A DNA stretch of 64,000 bases from Lachnospiraceae bacterium (GTDB lineage: Bacteria; Bacillota; Clostridia; Lachnospirales; Lachnospiraceae): assembly GCA_024680675.1 (NCBI GenBank), contig JAILBX010000165.1:62001-126000 (forward strand), read 5' to 3'. Under the pieces are notes generated by a model, which saw only the letters and a list, made by a program, of their open reading frames with translations, did not search any database and was not told where the DNA came from. Of the stretch, positions 50,567 through 61,415 are shown piece by piece. The position numbers were made by a program, and so were the translations under genes. Each line of letters starts with the position of its first letter. Position 1 is the first letter of the stretch.

Positions 50567-51574
50567 TTAGTCTCCGATAAGCTGAGCCTGAACAGCTGTT
50601 AAAGCAACAACACCTACGATATCATCAGCATTACATCCTCTTGAAAGATCATTGACAGGCCTTGCAAGTCCCTGAAGCATAGGCCCAAAGGCATCAGCTC
50701 CTGCCAAACGCTCTACAAGCTTATATCCTACATTACCGCAGTCAAGATTAGGGAAAATAAGTACATTCGCGCGACCTGCCACATCAGAACCCGGCGCCTT
50801 GGATCTTCCTACACTCTCAACTAAAGCCGCATCCAGCTGAAGTTCTCCGTCAACAGTCAGATTAGGATATTTTTCCTTTGCTATTCTTGTAGCCTCAACA
50901 ACCTTATCAACCAAAGCATGCTTTGCAGATCCCTTGGTTGAATGAGACAACATTGCAATGATAGGCTGTTCACCCACAAGATTTGTAAAACTCTTAGATG
51001 AAGAATTTGCTATGCAGGCAAGCTCATTGGGATCCGGATCCTGATTAAGTCCGCAATCCGCAAATAAAAAGGTTCCATCAGCTCCATACTTACAGTTTGG
51101 AACATCTAAAATAAAGAAACCTGAAACGATCTCCACTCCGGGAGCCGTTCTCAATATCTGAAGTGAGGGTCTTAACACGTCAGCCGTAGCATGACATGCA
51201 CCGGCAACCATACCGTCTGCATCACCCATCTTAACCATCATAACACCAAAGGTCAGCCAATCCGAAAGAAGCTTTTCTTTTGCTGCTTCCAGAGTCATAC
51301 CCTTTGCCTTTCTAAGCTCATAAAGATTCTCGGCATATGTGTCAAACTTATCTGTTTTTTCCGGATCTACTATAGTAACTTTATCAAGATCTATGTCCAG
51401 CCAATGGGCGCCTTCCATGATCTTTTCTTCCTTGCCCACAAATATGATGTCGGCAATTCCTTCCTTAATAACCTTTGCAGCAGCAACCAGCGTTCTCCTG
51501 TCATTAGTCTCAGGCATAACAATACGCTTAACGTCCTGCTTTGCTCTTTCCTTAATCTGATCTATAAATGCCAT
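50567..51574 (-). CDS. pta: Phosphate acetyltransferase
   Basis: RIVMPETNDRRTL, MVAGACHATADVLRP, FPNLDCGNVGYKLVERL. Confidence 0.97.
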   Translation of the reverse strand: MAFIDQIKERAKQDVKRIVMPETNDRRTLVAAAKVIKEGIADIIFVGKEEKIMEGAHWLDIDLDKVTIVDPEKTDKFDTYAENLYELRKAKGMTLEAAKEKLLSDWLTFGVMMVKMGDADGMVAGACHATADVLRPSLQILRTAPGVEIVSGFFILDVPNCKYGADGTFLFADCGLNQDPDPNELACIANSSSKSFTNLVGEQPIIAMLSHSTKGSAKHALVDKVVEATRIAKEKYPNLTVDGELQLDAALVESVGRSKAPGSDVAGRANVLIFPNLDCGNVGYKLVERLAGADAFGPMLQGLARPVNDLSRGCNADDIVGVVALTAVQAQLIGD

Positions 51575-51741
51575 TTTGTAACCCCTTCCTAAAAGCGATC
51601 ATATCACTCTTAAATTTTCTAATATAAATTATATCAAATTTACAAAAGTAAACAAGTAGTAATTGTTTTTATTATTATACAAAATATATGCTATACTATC
51701 CTAAAAGAGGACAGCTTCAATTAAAATTAAAGGAGTATTTT

Positions 51742-53013
51742 ATGAGGATTGCCGCAGTGATCGCCGAATACAATCCCTTCCACAGGGGACATGCCTGGCA
51801 GCTTCAAAAAGCCAGAGAAATAACAAAGGCCGACAGTATTGTGGTCATAATGTCGGGAAATTTTGTTCAAAGAGGGGTTCCCGCTATAATCGACAAATAC
51901 TCAAGGAGCAGGATGGCACTTGAAGAGGGGGCGGATCTGGTTCTTGAACTGCCCCTCTATTATTCTCTTTCAAGTATTGAAAATTATACAAGAGGGGCCG
52001 TAAGCCTTGCACATATGCTTGGGGCTGTGGATCATCTCTGCTTTGGGGCAGAGGATGCCGATATCCATAAGCTTACCGGGCTTGCCCTGCTTACCTTAAA
52101 TGAAGATTCCGGTTTTCAGGAAGAACTCAAAAAAAATCTCAAGCTTGGACTAAACTACCCTTCTGCCCTGTCTTTAGCCCTTAAAGAGCTGGGTGCAGAT
52201 GATGAAGCTGCCGATATAATGAAAAATCCCAACAATGCCCTGGGAATATATTATATCAGAGCTTTAAAAAGCCTTCACTCGGATATCGAGCCTTGTGCCA
52301 TAAAACGTATAGTATCAGGCCATCATGAAAGAAATAAGGGCGCCTATTCTGCCACTGCTGTAAGACAGGAAATAGCCCTTAATAAAGAAAGCTTGTACGA
52401 GCTGGCTTCTTCAGTTCCGGAAAGCAGCCTGCAAATCCTTAATTCCAGGCTTAACAAGGGTTTTCCAATGGATGAAAACGATTTCTCACAGCTTTTATTT
52501 TATAAGCTCCATTCCCTCTACACTCTGGCGCTTCAGAAATACACTGACAGAGAGACAGCAAGAAAAAAAGCTCTTTCCGGCTACCTTGACGTAAATGAAG
52601 AGCTTTCATCCAAGATCCTTTCACGCTTCAGAGAAGCCTTAAGCTTTGAGGATCTGTGTTCTAAGCTTAAAAGTAAGGATCTGACTTATACCAGAATAAG
52701 CAGATGCCTTCTGCATATATTGCTGGATATCAAAAAAGAAAATATGGAGCTTTACTTAAAGGATGAGCACTACTATGCAAGAATACTGGGGCTTAACAAA
52801 AATGCCCATGAACTGCTTCATACCATAAAAGAACATTCTCTTGTTCCCATAATCAGTAAACTTGCGGACTACAAAAGAACCATCCTAAAGGATGAAGGAA
52901 AGCTTATGATCCAGGAGGACATTCAGGCAGCGGACCTTTATGAATTTACAGCCTGTCGAAAATATAACTGCCTTTTTCATAATGAATACTCCAAAGAGCT
53001 GGTAATTTACTAA
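51742..53013 (+). CDS. tmcAL: tRNA(Met) cytidine acetate ligase / nucleotidyltransferase (YlbM/TmcAL)
   Basis: MRIAAVIAEYNPFHRGHAWQL, IVVIMSGNFVQRGVPAIIDK; RBS aggag upstream of the ATG at 51742. Confidence 0.95.
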   Translation: MRIAAVIAEYNPFHRGHAWQLQKAREITKADSIVVIMSGNFVQRGVPAIIDKYSRSRMALEEGADLVLELPLYYSLSSIENYTRGAVSLAHMLGAVDHLCFGAEDADIHKLTGLALLTLNEDSGFQEELKKNLKLGLNYPSALSLALKELGADDEAADIMKNPNNALGIYYIRALKSLHSDIEPCAIKRIVSGHHERNKGAYSATAVRQEIALNKESLYELASSVPESSLQILNSRLNKGFPMDENDFSQLLFYKLHSLYTLALQKYTDRETARKKALSGYLDVNEELSSKILSRFREALSFEDLCSKLKSKDLTYTRISRCLLHILLDIKKENMELYLKDEHYYARILGLNKNAHELLHTIKEHSLVPIISKLADYKRTILKDEGKLMIQEDIQAADLYEFTACRKYNCLFHNEYSKELVIY

Positions 53014-53021
53014 ATTCCCTG

Positions 53022-54386
53022 TCAGTTTTTGAAGGAATGAATGGGTGCCGGTATCCTTCCCTTACGATTTATAAAATCGGAACAGGAATAGTTATTCACC
53101 TTCATTATGGGTGCAGTTCCAAGAAGGCCTCCAAATTCCACACTGTCTCCAAGACCCTTACCTGACACCGGAATAACCCTTACTGCTGTGGTTTTTTGGT
53201 TTACCATTCCTATAGCCATTTCATCGGCAATGATACCGGATATACTGCTTGCCTTAGTATCTCCGGGGATAGCTATCATATCAAGTCCCACAGAGCATAC
53301 ACAGGTCATGGCTTCAAGCTTTTCTATGCTAAGGGCTCCGCATTCTGCCGCATTGATCATACCCTGATCCTCACTTACCGGAATAAAGGCTCCGCTTAAT
53401 CCTCCCACATAGGAGGAGGCCATAACTCCACCCTTTTTCACCTGATCATTTAAAAGAGCAAGAGCTGCTGTTGTCCCCGGAGCTCCTGCATATTCAAGAC
53501 CCATTTCGCAAAGTATATCTGCTACCGAATCTCCCACAGCAGGGGTAGGTGCCAGTGAAAGATCCACGATGCCAAAGGGAATTCCCAACCTTTCAGATGC
53601 CTCCTTTGCCACCAGCTGACCCACTCTTGTAACCTTAAAGGCTGTTTTCTTTATCGTTTCACAGAGGACTTCAAAGCTTTCACCCCTTACCTTGGAGATT
53701 GCCTTTCTGACAACCCCGGGGCCGCTGACTCCTACGTTTATAACCAGATCGCCCTCTGTAACACCGTGAAAGGCTCCTGCCATAAAAGGGTTATCATCCG
53801 GAGCGTTACAGAAGACTACAAGCTTGGCGCATCCTATTGAATCCGACTCAGCGGTCAGATCAGCCGTCTCCTTGATGATATTTCCCATCATTCTCACAGC
53901 ATCCATATCTATCCCTGTTCTTGTGGAGCCAAGATTCACAGAGCTGCAGACCAGATTTGTAGCTGCAAGGGCCTTTGGAATAGACTTGATAAGAAGCCTG
54001 TCGCTTTCTGTCATCCCCTTGGAAACTAAAGCCGAAAAGCCTCCCAAAAAGTTCACTCCGACTTCTCTTGCTGCCTTATCAAGGATCATTGCGATCTCCA
54101 CATAATCCTCCTCACTTTTACAGGCGCTTGCTCCCACAAGAGATATGGGAGTAACGGATATCCTCTTATTTACTATAGGGATGCCGAATTCCCTTTCTAT
54201 TTCTCTTCCTGTGGACACCAGATCCCTGGCAGAAAGGGTTATTTTTTGATATATTTTTTCCTTTAATTTTTCAAGATCATCTGTGATACAGTCAAGAAGG
54301 CTTATTCCAAGAGTAATGGTCCTGACATCCAGATTTTCCTTGTCTATCATCTTATTTGTTTCGTTTACTTCATATATGCTGATCAC
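53022..54386 (-). CDS. PFL family protein (DUF711/UPF0210)
   Basis: [39 protein letters not shown]. Confidence 0.92.
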   Translation of the reverse strand: MISIYEVNETNKMIDKENLDVRTITLGISLLDCITDDLEKLKEKIYQKITLSARDLVSTGREIEREFGIPIVNKRISVTPISLVGASACKSEEDYVEIAMILDKAAREVGVNFLGGFSALVSKGMTESDRLLIKSIPKALAATNLVCSSVNLGSTRTGIDMDAVRMMGNIIKETADLTAESDSIGCAKLVVFCNAPDDNPFMAGAFHGVTEGDLVINVGVSGPGVVRKAISKVRGESFEVLCETIKKTAFKVTRVGQLVAKEASERLGIPFGIVDLSLAPTPAVGDSVADILCEMGLEYAGAPGTTAALALLNDQVKKGGVMASSYVGGLSGAFIPVSEDQGMINAAECGALSIEKLEAMTCVCSVGLDMIAIPGDTKASSISGIIADEMAIGMVNQKTTAVRVIPVSGKGLGDSVEFGGLLGTAPIMKVNNYSCSDFINRKGRIPAPIHSFKN

Positions 54387-54442
54387 TTAACCACCGCCTG
54401 TATTCTTATTAAATGAAAACTGTTTTTAGAGAAAATCAATTC

Positions 54443-54715
54443 TTAAATCCTATGCATGCTCTCAAAGATCTCTTCTCTCTGACATCTGATAACAACTCCT
54501 ATCTCCTTGCCGATCTGTTCAAGCTCAGATGCAGTATCTTCAAATGCCTTAACCGACTCATTTATATCAACTATCATCATCATGTTAAAATAACCCTGTA
54601 CGATGGTTTGTGAAATATCCAGAATATTTATCCTGTTACTTGCAAGATAAGTACAGACCTTTGCAATGATACCCACCGTATCCATTCCTACTACCGTAAT
54701 TATGATCCTCTTCAT
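54443..54715 (-). CDS. ACT domain protein (UPF0237)
   Basis: IITVVGMDTVGIIAKVCTYLASNRINILDISQTIVQGYFNMMMIVDI; adjacent to DUF711. Confidence 0.95.
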   Translation of the reverse strand: MKRIIITVVGMDTVGIIAKVCTYLASNRINILDISQTIVQGYFNMMMIVDINESVKAFEDTASELEQIGKEIGVVIRCQREEIFESMHRI

Positions 54716-54791
54716 TATTTCAATTATCCTTCCTTATTTAAGCAGCTTAAGAAATCCCATCATATCCTTCTTTATCTGCGTGATATTTTAT

Positions 54792-55601
54792 TTAAACAGC
54801 TATAAGCTCAGATCTTTCCTGTCTTCCCGCCACACTTATATGAAAATCCTCCGGCTTGTAGGGGCACTTATCCATCATTATCTCAAGCCTTACAGTCTCA
54901 TAGGCAAGCTCTGCCAGATTATTTTCCTTGCTCAGATGCCCTAACATTATTCTTTTGATATTGTCATGCAAAAGCTCACACAAAAGCCTGCCGCAGCTCT
55001 CATTTGACAGATGTCCCTTGTCTCCGAGTATCCTCTGCTTAAGAGCATAGGGATATTTTCCCACTGAGAGCATATTTACATCATGATTTGCCTCAATGAG
55101 GAGAGCCTCCACTCCAAAAAATGCATTGACAATATAGTCATCATACCTTCCAAGATCCGTAAGTACCCCAACTGAATGCTCATCCCCATGCTCATCCCCA
55201 AAAAGTCTGTAGGCAACAGGTTCCCTTGCATCATGGGATATCCTTACAGGGGCAATAGTAATATCTTCTATTCTAAACCTTTCATCAGCCCTTATAACAT
55301 TAAAGAGTCCTGCGTCTATATCTCCCAATGCCTTTATATCTTTTACTGCTTCTATAGTTCCCTGACTTGCATAAATGGGAATGCCATACCTTCTTGCCAT
55401 TATCCCAAGGCCGGCCACATGATCTGAATGTTCATGAGTTATTAGTATCCCGTGGATATCCTCAGGCTTTAAGCCCATTGAATTAAGGGCTTCCTCCACC
55501 TTCTTTTTACTGATCCCCACATCCACCAAAAGATGGGTGTGGTCACTGCCAACATAGATACAATTTCCACTGCTTCCGCTGGCTATGCTGCATAATTCCA
55601 T
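54792..55601 (-). CDS. MBL-fold metallo-hydrolase (YycJ/WalJ-like)
   Basis: SIASGSSGNCIYVGSDHTHLLVDVG, THEHSDHVAGLG. Confidence 0.93.
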   Translation of the reverse strand: MELCSIASGSSGNCIYVGSDHTHLLVDVGISKKKVEEALNSMGLKPEDIHGILITHEHSDHVAGLGIMARRYGIPIYASQGTIEAVKDIKALGDIDAGLFNVIRADERFRIEDITIAPVRISHDAREPVAYRLFGDEHGDEHSVGVLTDLGRYDDYIVNAFFGVEALLIEANHDVNMLSVGKYPYALKQRILGDKGHLSNESCGRLLCELLHDNIKRIMLGHLSKENNLAELAYETVRLEIMMDKCPYKPEDFHISVAGRQERSELIAV

Positions 55602-55622
55602 ATCTTCTTTCCCCTTATCCTC

Positions 55623-58079
55623 CTACTTTTTAGCCCAATATACTTCTATTTCATCACCCTCATTAAGGATCTGGGCATATTGAGCATTGACTCCGTTAAC
55701 CTTAGTCACCACCATCTTGCCCTTGGGTTTTGACAGATCAAAATCATAAAACTCAAAAATATCCACAAATATATAATCCTTCTTCCCCCTGAGGGTTATA
55801 TCATTTCCGTTTATCTTAACATTAAGCTCCATACCCACAGGATCCAGATTTTTTACTTCTCCTTCACCGGGGACAGAAAGAGCTGTAGCATCAGCAGCTG
55901 ACCTGTCATTAAGCTCTCTTATGACATCTATTGGCTTTTCCGAAGTCTCTGCAGGCTTTATATCTGATTTCTCCTCAGGCTTTATATCTGACAGCCCGCC
56001 TTTCTCCTCACCGGCTATTTCCCCGGCTTTGTCCGCCTCTTCCTGACTTCTCTCCTCCTTCTCAGCCTTTCCATCCCCGAAGGCTGAATTTCTTGCAAGA
56101 AGGTTTCCGGCTTCTTCCTCTGCTATACTCTTTAAAAGGTTTTTCTTCTCTTCTTCTTTTTCATCCTGCTTTGCCTTTATTGTATCACCGGCCCTGAGTT
56201 CTATCCCTCCCTCAAGATTAGGTCTTACAATACCCTCCGGAGCCTTGGCATCTCCCGTCTGATAATCTATATCCTCATCATCTTCATCACCGTAACCATA
56301 CTTGTCAACATCTGAAAGCTGAAGCTCCTCTAAAGTCCAGATGATGGAGAAATTATTGTATACCTTGTCATTTAGTGTGGCAAGTTTATTGTTAACAAAT
56401 ATATTCATATCCTGGGCAAGTATAACGTCCATAAAGGCAGCCACCTGCTCCACGGTATAAAAATCAAGCATCTTTATCTCATCATTGTTTTGTATATCAT
56501 AATATCCTGACTGAAGCTCTCCGTTAACCTCTGCAAACTTGGGTAATTCAATATTAGTGCCGTTTACATTTACGGCTATCCTCTGATCAAAGCCCGGTAC
56601 CTTTCCAAGCTCCAGATGCCCGTCTGCTCCTGCAGTAGACTCCACCACGGTAATCTTATCTCCGGCTCTTATCTCGGTGTTCATGTTGACCTCTTCACCG
56701 TTAAGCTTTATAACTGCAGGCTCACCCAACTGACCCTTGATCATATGAGCCTTTCCGTCAACAGTAAAATCAAGCTCCTTACCCCTCCTGGGGAATAAGC
56801 CTTCATTGGGGAAGCCTGCCTGAACGGCAGCATCCACAAGTAAAAGATGGCCATTATCATAAAGCTTTATTCTTTCACCGTTAAAATTAACAAAGATAAA
56901 ATTATTCTTGGAATCGTAGAAATTAAGACAGATCCCTATAGGCGTAACAAAGAGAGGATCCAGATTTGGTTTCCCGTTCTGATAATCTATATCCTTTAAA
57001 ACCTCTTCTCCTCTAAGAGCGCATCTTTGTTTGTCAATTCCATGCTCCTCTGCCAGAAACTGGGTAAAGGTGGGAAGCTTTCCACCTCCGCCAACCACAA
57101 ATATGGCTGCCACAGGCTTGCCCCCGTTTAAATACTTTATCTTCTCGGAAATCTCTGAGGTCATGGTCCTTACCACAGGCTCTGTGATCTCCAAAACCTC
57201 CTTGGCAGTTATTTTTTGACTTATACCCATAATATCCTTATAGCTTATATTCTTTTTTTTCAGGGTAGAGGTTTTGATCTTCTCAGCAGTAGCGAAATCC
57301 ACAAGACAATGCTTTGCTATCACCTCTGTCAATTCATCTCCTGCCATGGGGATCATTCCGTAGGCTATTATACTTCCATCTCTTGTTACACAGATATCCG
57401 ATGTTCCCGCTCCCACATCTACCAAAGCTATATTCAGCATCCTGTACATAACCGGTATCGCCACATGCATTGCCGCAATAGGCTCCAGAGTAAGATTTGC
57501 AACCTGTAATCCGGCGTTTTCAACAGCCTTATATAAGCCATCCACAACCTCATCCGGCAGGAAGGTTGCAATAAGCTCTACAGCCGCCCTTTTTGCCAGA
57601 TGCTGTTCCAAAGAGCTTATGGGATAATCATTCAGATAATAGTTGACTACCGTATAGCCCACACAATAAAACTTTGTATCTACCTTGTTTTCCTTTTGGA
57701 ACTCCTCATAAGCCTTCTCCACACCTAACATGTCCAGGGAATATATAGTCTCATTATCAAGTACCGTTCCCTCGGCAAATTCCATATCAGCCCTTGTGGT
57801 TACCGTTTTAAGTACACGACCTGCGGCGGCTATGCATACTTCCTTCAGTTCGCCCTTTATCTGTTTTTCAAGCTCAGCTTTAACGGCCTTTATGGAATTA
57901 CCCACCACTTCGATATTGTGTATCTGACCATCCAGCATAGATCTGGTCTCATGTTCTTTTACGCACTGGGCAACCACATGAAAGGTCTCATCGGTCATAT
58001 AGCCTACTGTACCTACAAGACTTCTTGTTCCGATATCAAGTCCAAATACCAGTTGTCCGGGATTCTTACTGTTATCCAC
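55623..58079 (-). CDS. FtsA-like actin-fold ATPase with long C-terminal multidomain extension
   Basis: 818 aa; FGLDIGTRSLVG, LVDVGAGTSDICVTRDG, IFVVGGGGKLPTFTQFLAEE actin-fold motifs; C-terminal half without ATPase motifs. Confidence 0.85.
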   Translation of the reverse strand: MDNSKNPGQLVFGLDIGTRSLVGTVGYMTDETFHVVAQCVKEHETRSMLDGQIHNIEVVGNSIKAVKAELEKQIKGELKEVCIAAAGRVLKTVTTRADMEFAEGTVLDNETIYSLDMLGVEKAYEEFQKENKVDTKFYCVGYTVVNYYLNDYPISSLEQHLAKRAAVELIATFLPDEVVDGLYKAVENAGLQVANLTLEPIAAMHVAIPVMYRMLNIALVDVGAGTSDICVTRDGSIIAYGMIPMAGDELTEVIAKHCLVDFATAEKIKTSTLKKKNISYKDIMGISQKITAKEVLEITEPVVRTMTSEISEKIKYLNGGKPVAAIFVVGGGGKLPTFTQFLAEEHGIDKQRCALRGEEVLKDIDYQNGKPNLDPLFVTPIGICLNFYDSKNNFIFVNFNGERIKLYDNGHLLLVDAAVQAGFPNEGLFPRRGKELDFTVDGKAHMIKGQLGEPAVIKLNGEEVNMNTEIRAGDKITVVESTAGADGHLELGKVPGFDQRIAVNVNGTNIELPKFAEVNGELQSGYYDIQNNDEIKMLDFYTVEQVAAFMDVILAQDMNIFVNNKLATLNDKVYNNFSIIWTLEELQLSDVDKYGYGDEDDEDIDYQTGDAKAPEGIVRPNLEGGIELRAGDTIKAKQDEKEEEKKNLLKSIAEEEAGNLLARNSAFGDGKAEKEERSQEEADKAGEIAGEEKGGLSDIKPEEKSDIKPAETSEKPIDVIRELNDRSAADATALSVPGEGEVKNLDPVGMELNVKINGNDITLRGKKDYIFVDIFEFYDFDLSKPKGKMVVTKVNGVNAQYAQILNEGDEIEVYWAKK

Positions 58080-58080
58080 C

Positions 58081-58695
58081 TTAAGGATTCTCCAATCTTA
58101 TCAATCTTAAACATTCAAGGATCTGCCTTTTTGTATCAGCCAGATCTCCACTGTTATCTATTACTCTCCTGCAATGAGCCCTGAAAACACTGTCCGGATT
58201 TTGGGACATCATTATCCCATCGATCTTTTCATCCGGGTAGCCTCTGCTCATTTTAAGCCTCTTACGTCTTATATCCTCTTTGGCATATATGTACCAAAGC
58301 TCCTTACATATCTTCTCATAGCCTTCCTCTATCAGTAAAGCAGCTTCTATTACAAAGAAATCAAACCTTCCATCTTCCTCTTCCCTTTTTATCTGCTTAA
58401 GTATGTAGTCCTTTACCCTGGGGTGTACTATCCCATTTACCTTTTCAAGAAGATCCTTACCCTTATCCGAAAATATGGCAGAAGACATCTTCCTTTTATC
58501 AATATTTCCTTCAGTATCAAGGATCCCTTCCCCCAAAAGCTCCAAAAGCTCCTTATAGCAGCTGCTTCCCTTTTCCTCTATCTTATGCGCCACCTCATCA
58601 GCCTTAAGAATACAGGCCTTGGATTCTTCAGCTATTATCCTTAAAACCTCAGACTTTCCCGAACCCACGCCTCCGGTTATTCCTATAATGATCAT
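58081..58695 (-). CDS. coaE: Dephospho-CoA kinase
   Basis: IIGITGGVGSGKSEVL; start at MIIIGITGG next to the polA stop. Confidence 0.96.
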   Translation of the reverse strand: MIIIGITGGVGSGKSEVLRIIAEESKACILKADEVAHKIEEKGSSCYKELLELLGEGILDTEGNIDKRKMSSAIFSDKGKDLLEKVNGIVHPRVKDYILKQIKREEEDGRFDFFVIEAALLIEEGYEKICKELWYIYAKEDIRRKRLKMSRGYPDEKIDGIMMSQNPDSVFRAHCRRVIDNSGDLADTKRQILECLRLIRLENP

Positions 58696-58696
58696 G

Positions 58697-61357
58697 CTAT
58701 TTGGCCTCATACCAGTTATTACCCTCATTCATTTCAACAGTAAGTTTGACAGAAAGGCTTGCTGCATTCTCCATTTCCTCTTTAAGGATAGCTGCTACCC
58801 TATCCTTCTCCGAAATATCAGTTTCAAGTAAAAGCTCGTCATGAATCTGAAGAATAAGCTTTGAATTTAAGCCTTCCTTCTTAAGACGCTTTATGACTCT
58901 GATCATTGCAAGCTTCATAATATCCGCAGCCGTTCCCTGAATAGGGGCATTCATTGCCACCCTTTCCCCGAACTGTCTTCGCATGAAGTTTGATTCCTTA
59001 AGCTCCGGAACAGGCCTCTTCCTCTTATAAAGGGTTTCTGCATAACCCTTATTCCTGGCGCTTTCAACCAGTCCGTCCAAAAAAAGCTTTATCTTGGGAA
59101 AGCTTGAAAAATAGTTATCAATAAAGATTTTAGCTTCCTTAGCTGAAATCCCGATATCCTGACTGAGTCCGAAGGAGGACATTCCGTATATGATCCCGAA
59201 ATTTACAGCCTTGGCATTTCTCCTTTGAAGATCACTTACCTCATCAAAGGGAACATTAAAGACCCTTGAGGCAGTCATTCTATGTATATCAAGTCCCTCT
59301 CTGAAGGCTTCTATAAGCACCTCATCCTGAGACATATGGGCTAATATACGAAGCTCGATCTGGGAGTAATCCGCATCCAGAAAAAGGCAGCCTTCTTTTG
59401 GAACAAAGGCCTTTCTGATCATTCTGCCCTGTTCCATCCTGACAGGTATATTCTGAAGATTTGGATCTGTGGAGCTGATCCTTCCCGTAGCTGTTATGGT
59501 CTGATGGAACCTTGATCTTATCCTGTCATCGGGATCTATGCAGGTAAGTAAACCATCTGCATAGGTGGACTTCAGCTTTGCAAGCCCCCTGTAGTCAAGA
59601 ACTTTTCTTACAAAAGGATGATCCACAGCCAGCTTTTCCAAAACATCAGCTGCGGTGGAATAACCTGTCTTTGTCTTCTTCCCCCCGGGAAGCTTCATTT
59701 TATCAAAGAGGATCTCTCCCAGCTGCTTGGGGGAATTGATATTAAAATCCACTCCTGCCTCCTCAAGTATCTGCTTTTCAAGATCGGCGATCTGAGAAGA
59801 AAGCTTTTTACCGTACTCTTTAAGCTCCGAAGGTATAACAGCTATGCCGTTTTTTTCCATCTCATAAAGACAGATGGTAAGAGGCATTTCTATTTCCTTA
59901 AATAATGACAGGCAGTCAAATTTTTCAAGCTTTTTTAAAAGAGCTCCCCCGGCATTATAGGACACAAATGCTGTCTTTGCAGCATACTCTGCAAAGAGCT
60001 CCTTATTATTCAAATATGCATCCACTATATCAGACTTATCAAAAAGCTCCTTATAGCTTTGGATAGTCATTTCGTTTTCTACGGCGACATCATCGATTTC
60101 ATAGTCGCTTTTTAAGGGATTCAGGAGATAGGAGGCAAGCTTTGTATCAAAATAAGATGAGATCTTATCAAAATCAGCAAACTCCTCACATACATGATAT
60201 AGCTCCTTTATGCCAAAGCTGATAAGAGCATGGGCTTCATCCCTGCTTTCTGCAATATCTTTTAGTCCTTTTAAAAGGACAGCTTCATCTATTCCCTCAA
60301 CCAGCATTCCCGATACCGGAAAATAGTAGGCTCTGCTGCTTTCAAAACAGAGGGCAAGACCCTTAAGTCCCTCCCTGCAATAGCATTGAAGAGCCATCTT
60401 TTCCGCTTTAAGGCCTTCCTCAATAAGGTCCTTTGCCCTTGCTTCATCACTTACAAGCTCCCAATGAAGCTCAATATTATCCTTTTCCTCCTTAGGCCCT
60501 TCAAATCTTAAAAGAATGGTCTTAAAACCAAGCTTTTTTATGATATCGTAGGCTTCCCCGGTATACATATATCTGATCTCTTCAAAGCTTCTGTCTATTG
60601 GGGCATCGGTATCTATTGTAGCAAGAGTTTTACTCAAAACCGCAAGCTCAAAATTCTCCTCAAGGGACTCTCTTATGCTCTTCTTGCTTATCTCACCAAG
60701 ATGCTCCTTAAGATTTTCTATATTTCCATACTCCTGTATAAGCATGCTTGCGGTCTTCTCACCGATCTTCGGGACTCCCGGTATGTTATCGGAGCTATCC
60801 CCCATAAGAGCCTTTAATTCTATTATCTGATATGGCTCTATGCCATATTTTTCTATCACATCCTTCGTATGATAATCCTCGACCTCGGTCTTTCCCCCCT
60901 TAGTCTTAGGAATTCTTATCTTTATCTTATCTGTGGCTATTTGAAGGAGATCCCTGTCACCTGATACCAAAGAGACCTCCATTCCCTGTCTTTCGGCTTC
61001 CTTTGCCAGAGTTCCAAGGATATCATCAGCCTCATAGCCCTCCTTCTCGACTATCTTTATCTGCATAGCCTTAAGAAGCTCCTTAAGGACCGGAAGCTGT
61101 TCTCTCAGTTCATCCGGCATCCCCTTCCTTGTACCTTTATATTCCGGATACATTAAATGACGGAAGGTAGGTGCCTTAAGATCAAAGGCTATGACAAGAT
61201 GGTCCGGTTTTTCCTCATCCAGGAATTTAAACATTATATTTAAAAAGCCATATATGGCATTGGTATGAAATCCTTCCCCATTGGTAAGCATTGGCACACC
61301 AAAAAACGCTCTGTTTATTATACTGTTACCATCAATAAGAACAAGCTTTTTACTCAT
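58697..61357 (-). CDS. polA: DNA polymerase I
   Basis: 5' nuclease domain (YKGTRKGMPDELREQLP, GDSSDNIPGVPKIGEKTA); polymerase motifs DADYSQIELRILAH, RRNAKAVNFGIIYG, IHDELLLE. Confidence 0.98.
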   Translation of the reverse strand: MSKKLVLIDGNSIINRAFFGVPMLTNGEGFHTNAIYGFLNIMFKFLDEEKPDHLVIAFDLKAPTFRHLMYPEYKGTRKGMPDELREQLPVLKELLKAMQIKIVEKEGYEADDILGTLAKEAERQGMEVSLVSGDRDLLQIATDKIKIRIPKTKGGKTEVEDYHTKDVIEKYGIEPYQIIELKALMGDSSDNIPGVPKIGEKTASMLIQEYGNIENLKEHLGEISKKSIRESLEENFELAVLSKTLATIDTDAPIDRSFEEIRYMYTGEAYDIIKKLGFKTILLRFEGPKEEKDNIELHWELVSDEARAKDLIEEGLKAEKMALQCYCREGLKGLALCFESSRAYYFPVSGMLVEGIDEAVLLKGLKDIAESRDEAHALISFGIKELYHVCEEFADFDKISSYFDTKLASYLLNPLKSDYEIDDVAVENEMTIQSYKELFDKSDIVDAYLNNKELFAEYAAKTAFVSYNAGGALLKKLEKFDCLSLFKEIEMPLTICLYEMEKNGIAVIPSELKEYGKKLSSQIADLEKQILEEAGVDFNINSPKQLGEILFDKMKLPGGKKTKTGYSTAADVLEKLAVDHPFVRKVLDYRGLAKLKSTYADGLLTCIDPDDRIRSRFHQTITATGRISSTDPNLQNIPVRMEQGRMIRKAFVPKEGCLFLDADYSQIELRILAHMSQDEVLIEAFREGLDIHRMTASRVFNVPFDEVSDLQRRNAKAVNFGIIYGMSSFGLSQDIGISAKEAKIFIDNYFSSFPKIKLFLDGLVESARNKGYAETLYKRKRPVPELKESNFMRRQFGERVAMNAPIQGTAADIMKLAMIRVIKRLKKEGLNSKLILQIHDELLLETDISEKDRVAAILKEEMENAASLSVKLTVEMNEGNNWYEAK

Positions 61358-61415
61358 AAATCACTTTTCCATTCATAAATCTTAATTGTGGTGATCACCA
61401 TATCGCCGGCCTGAC

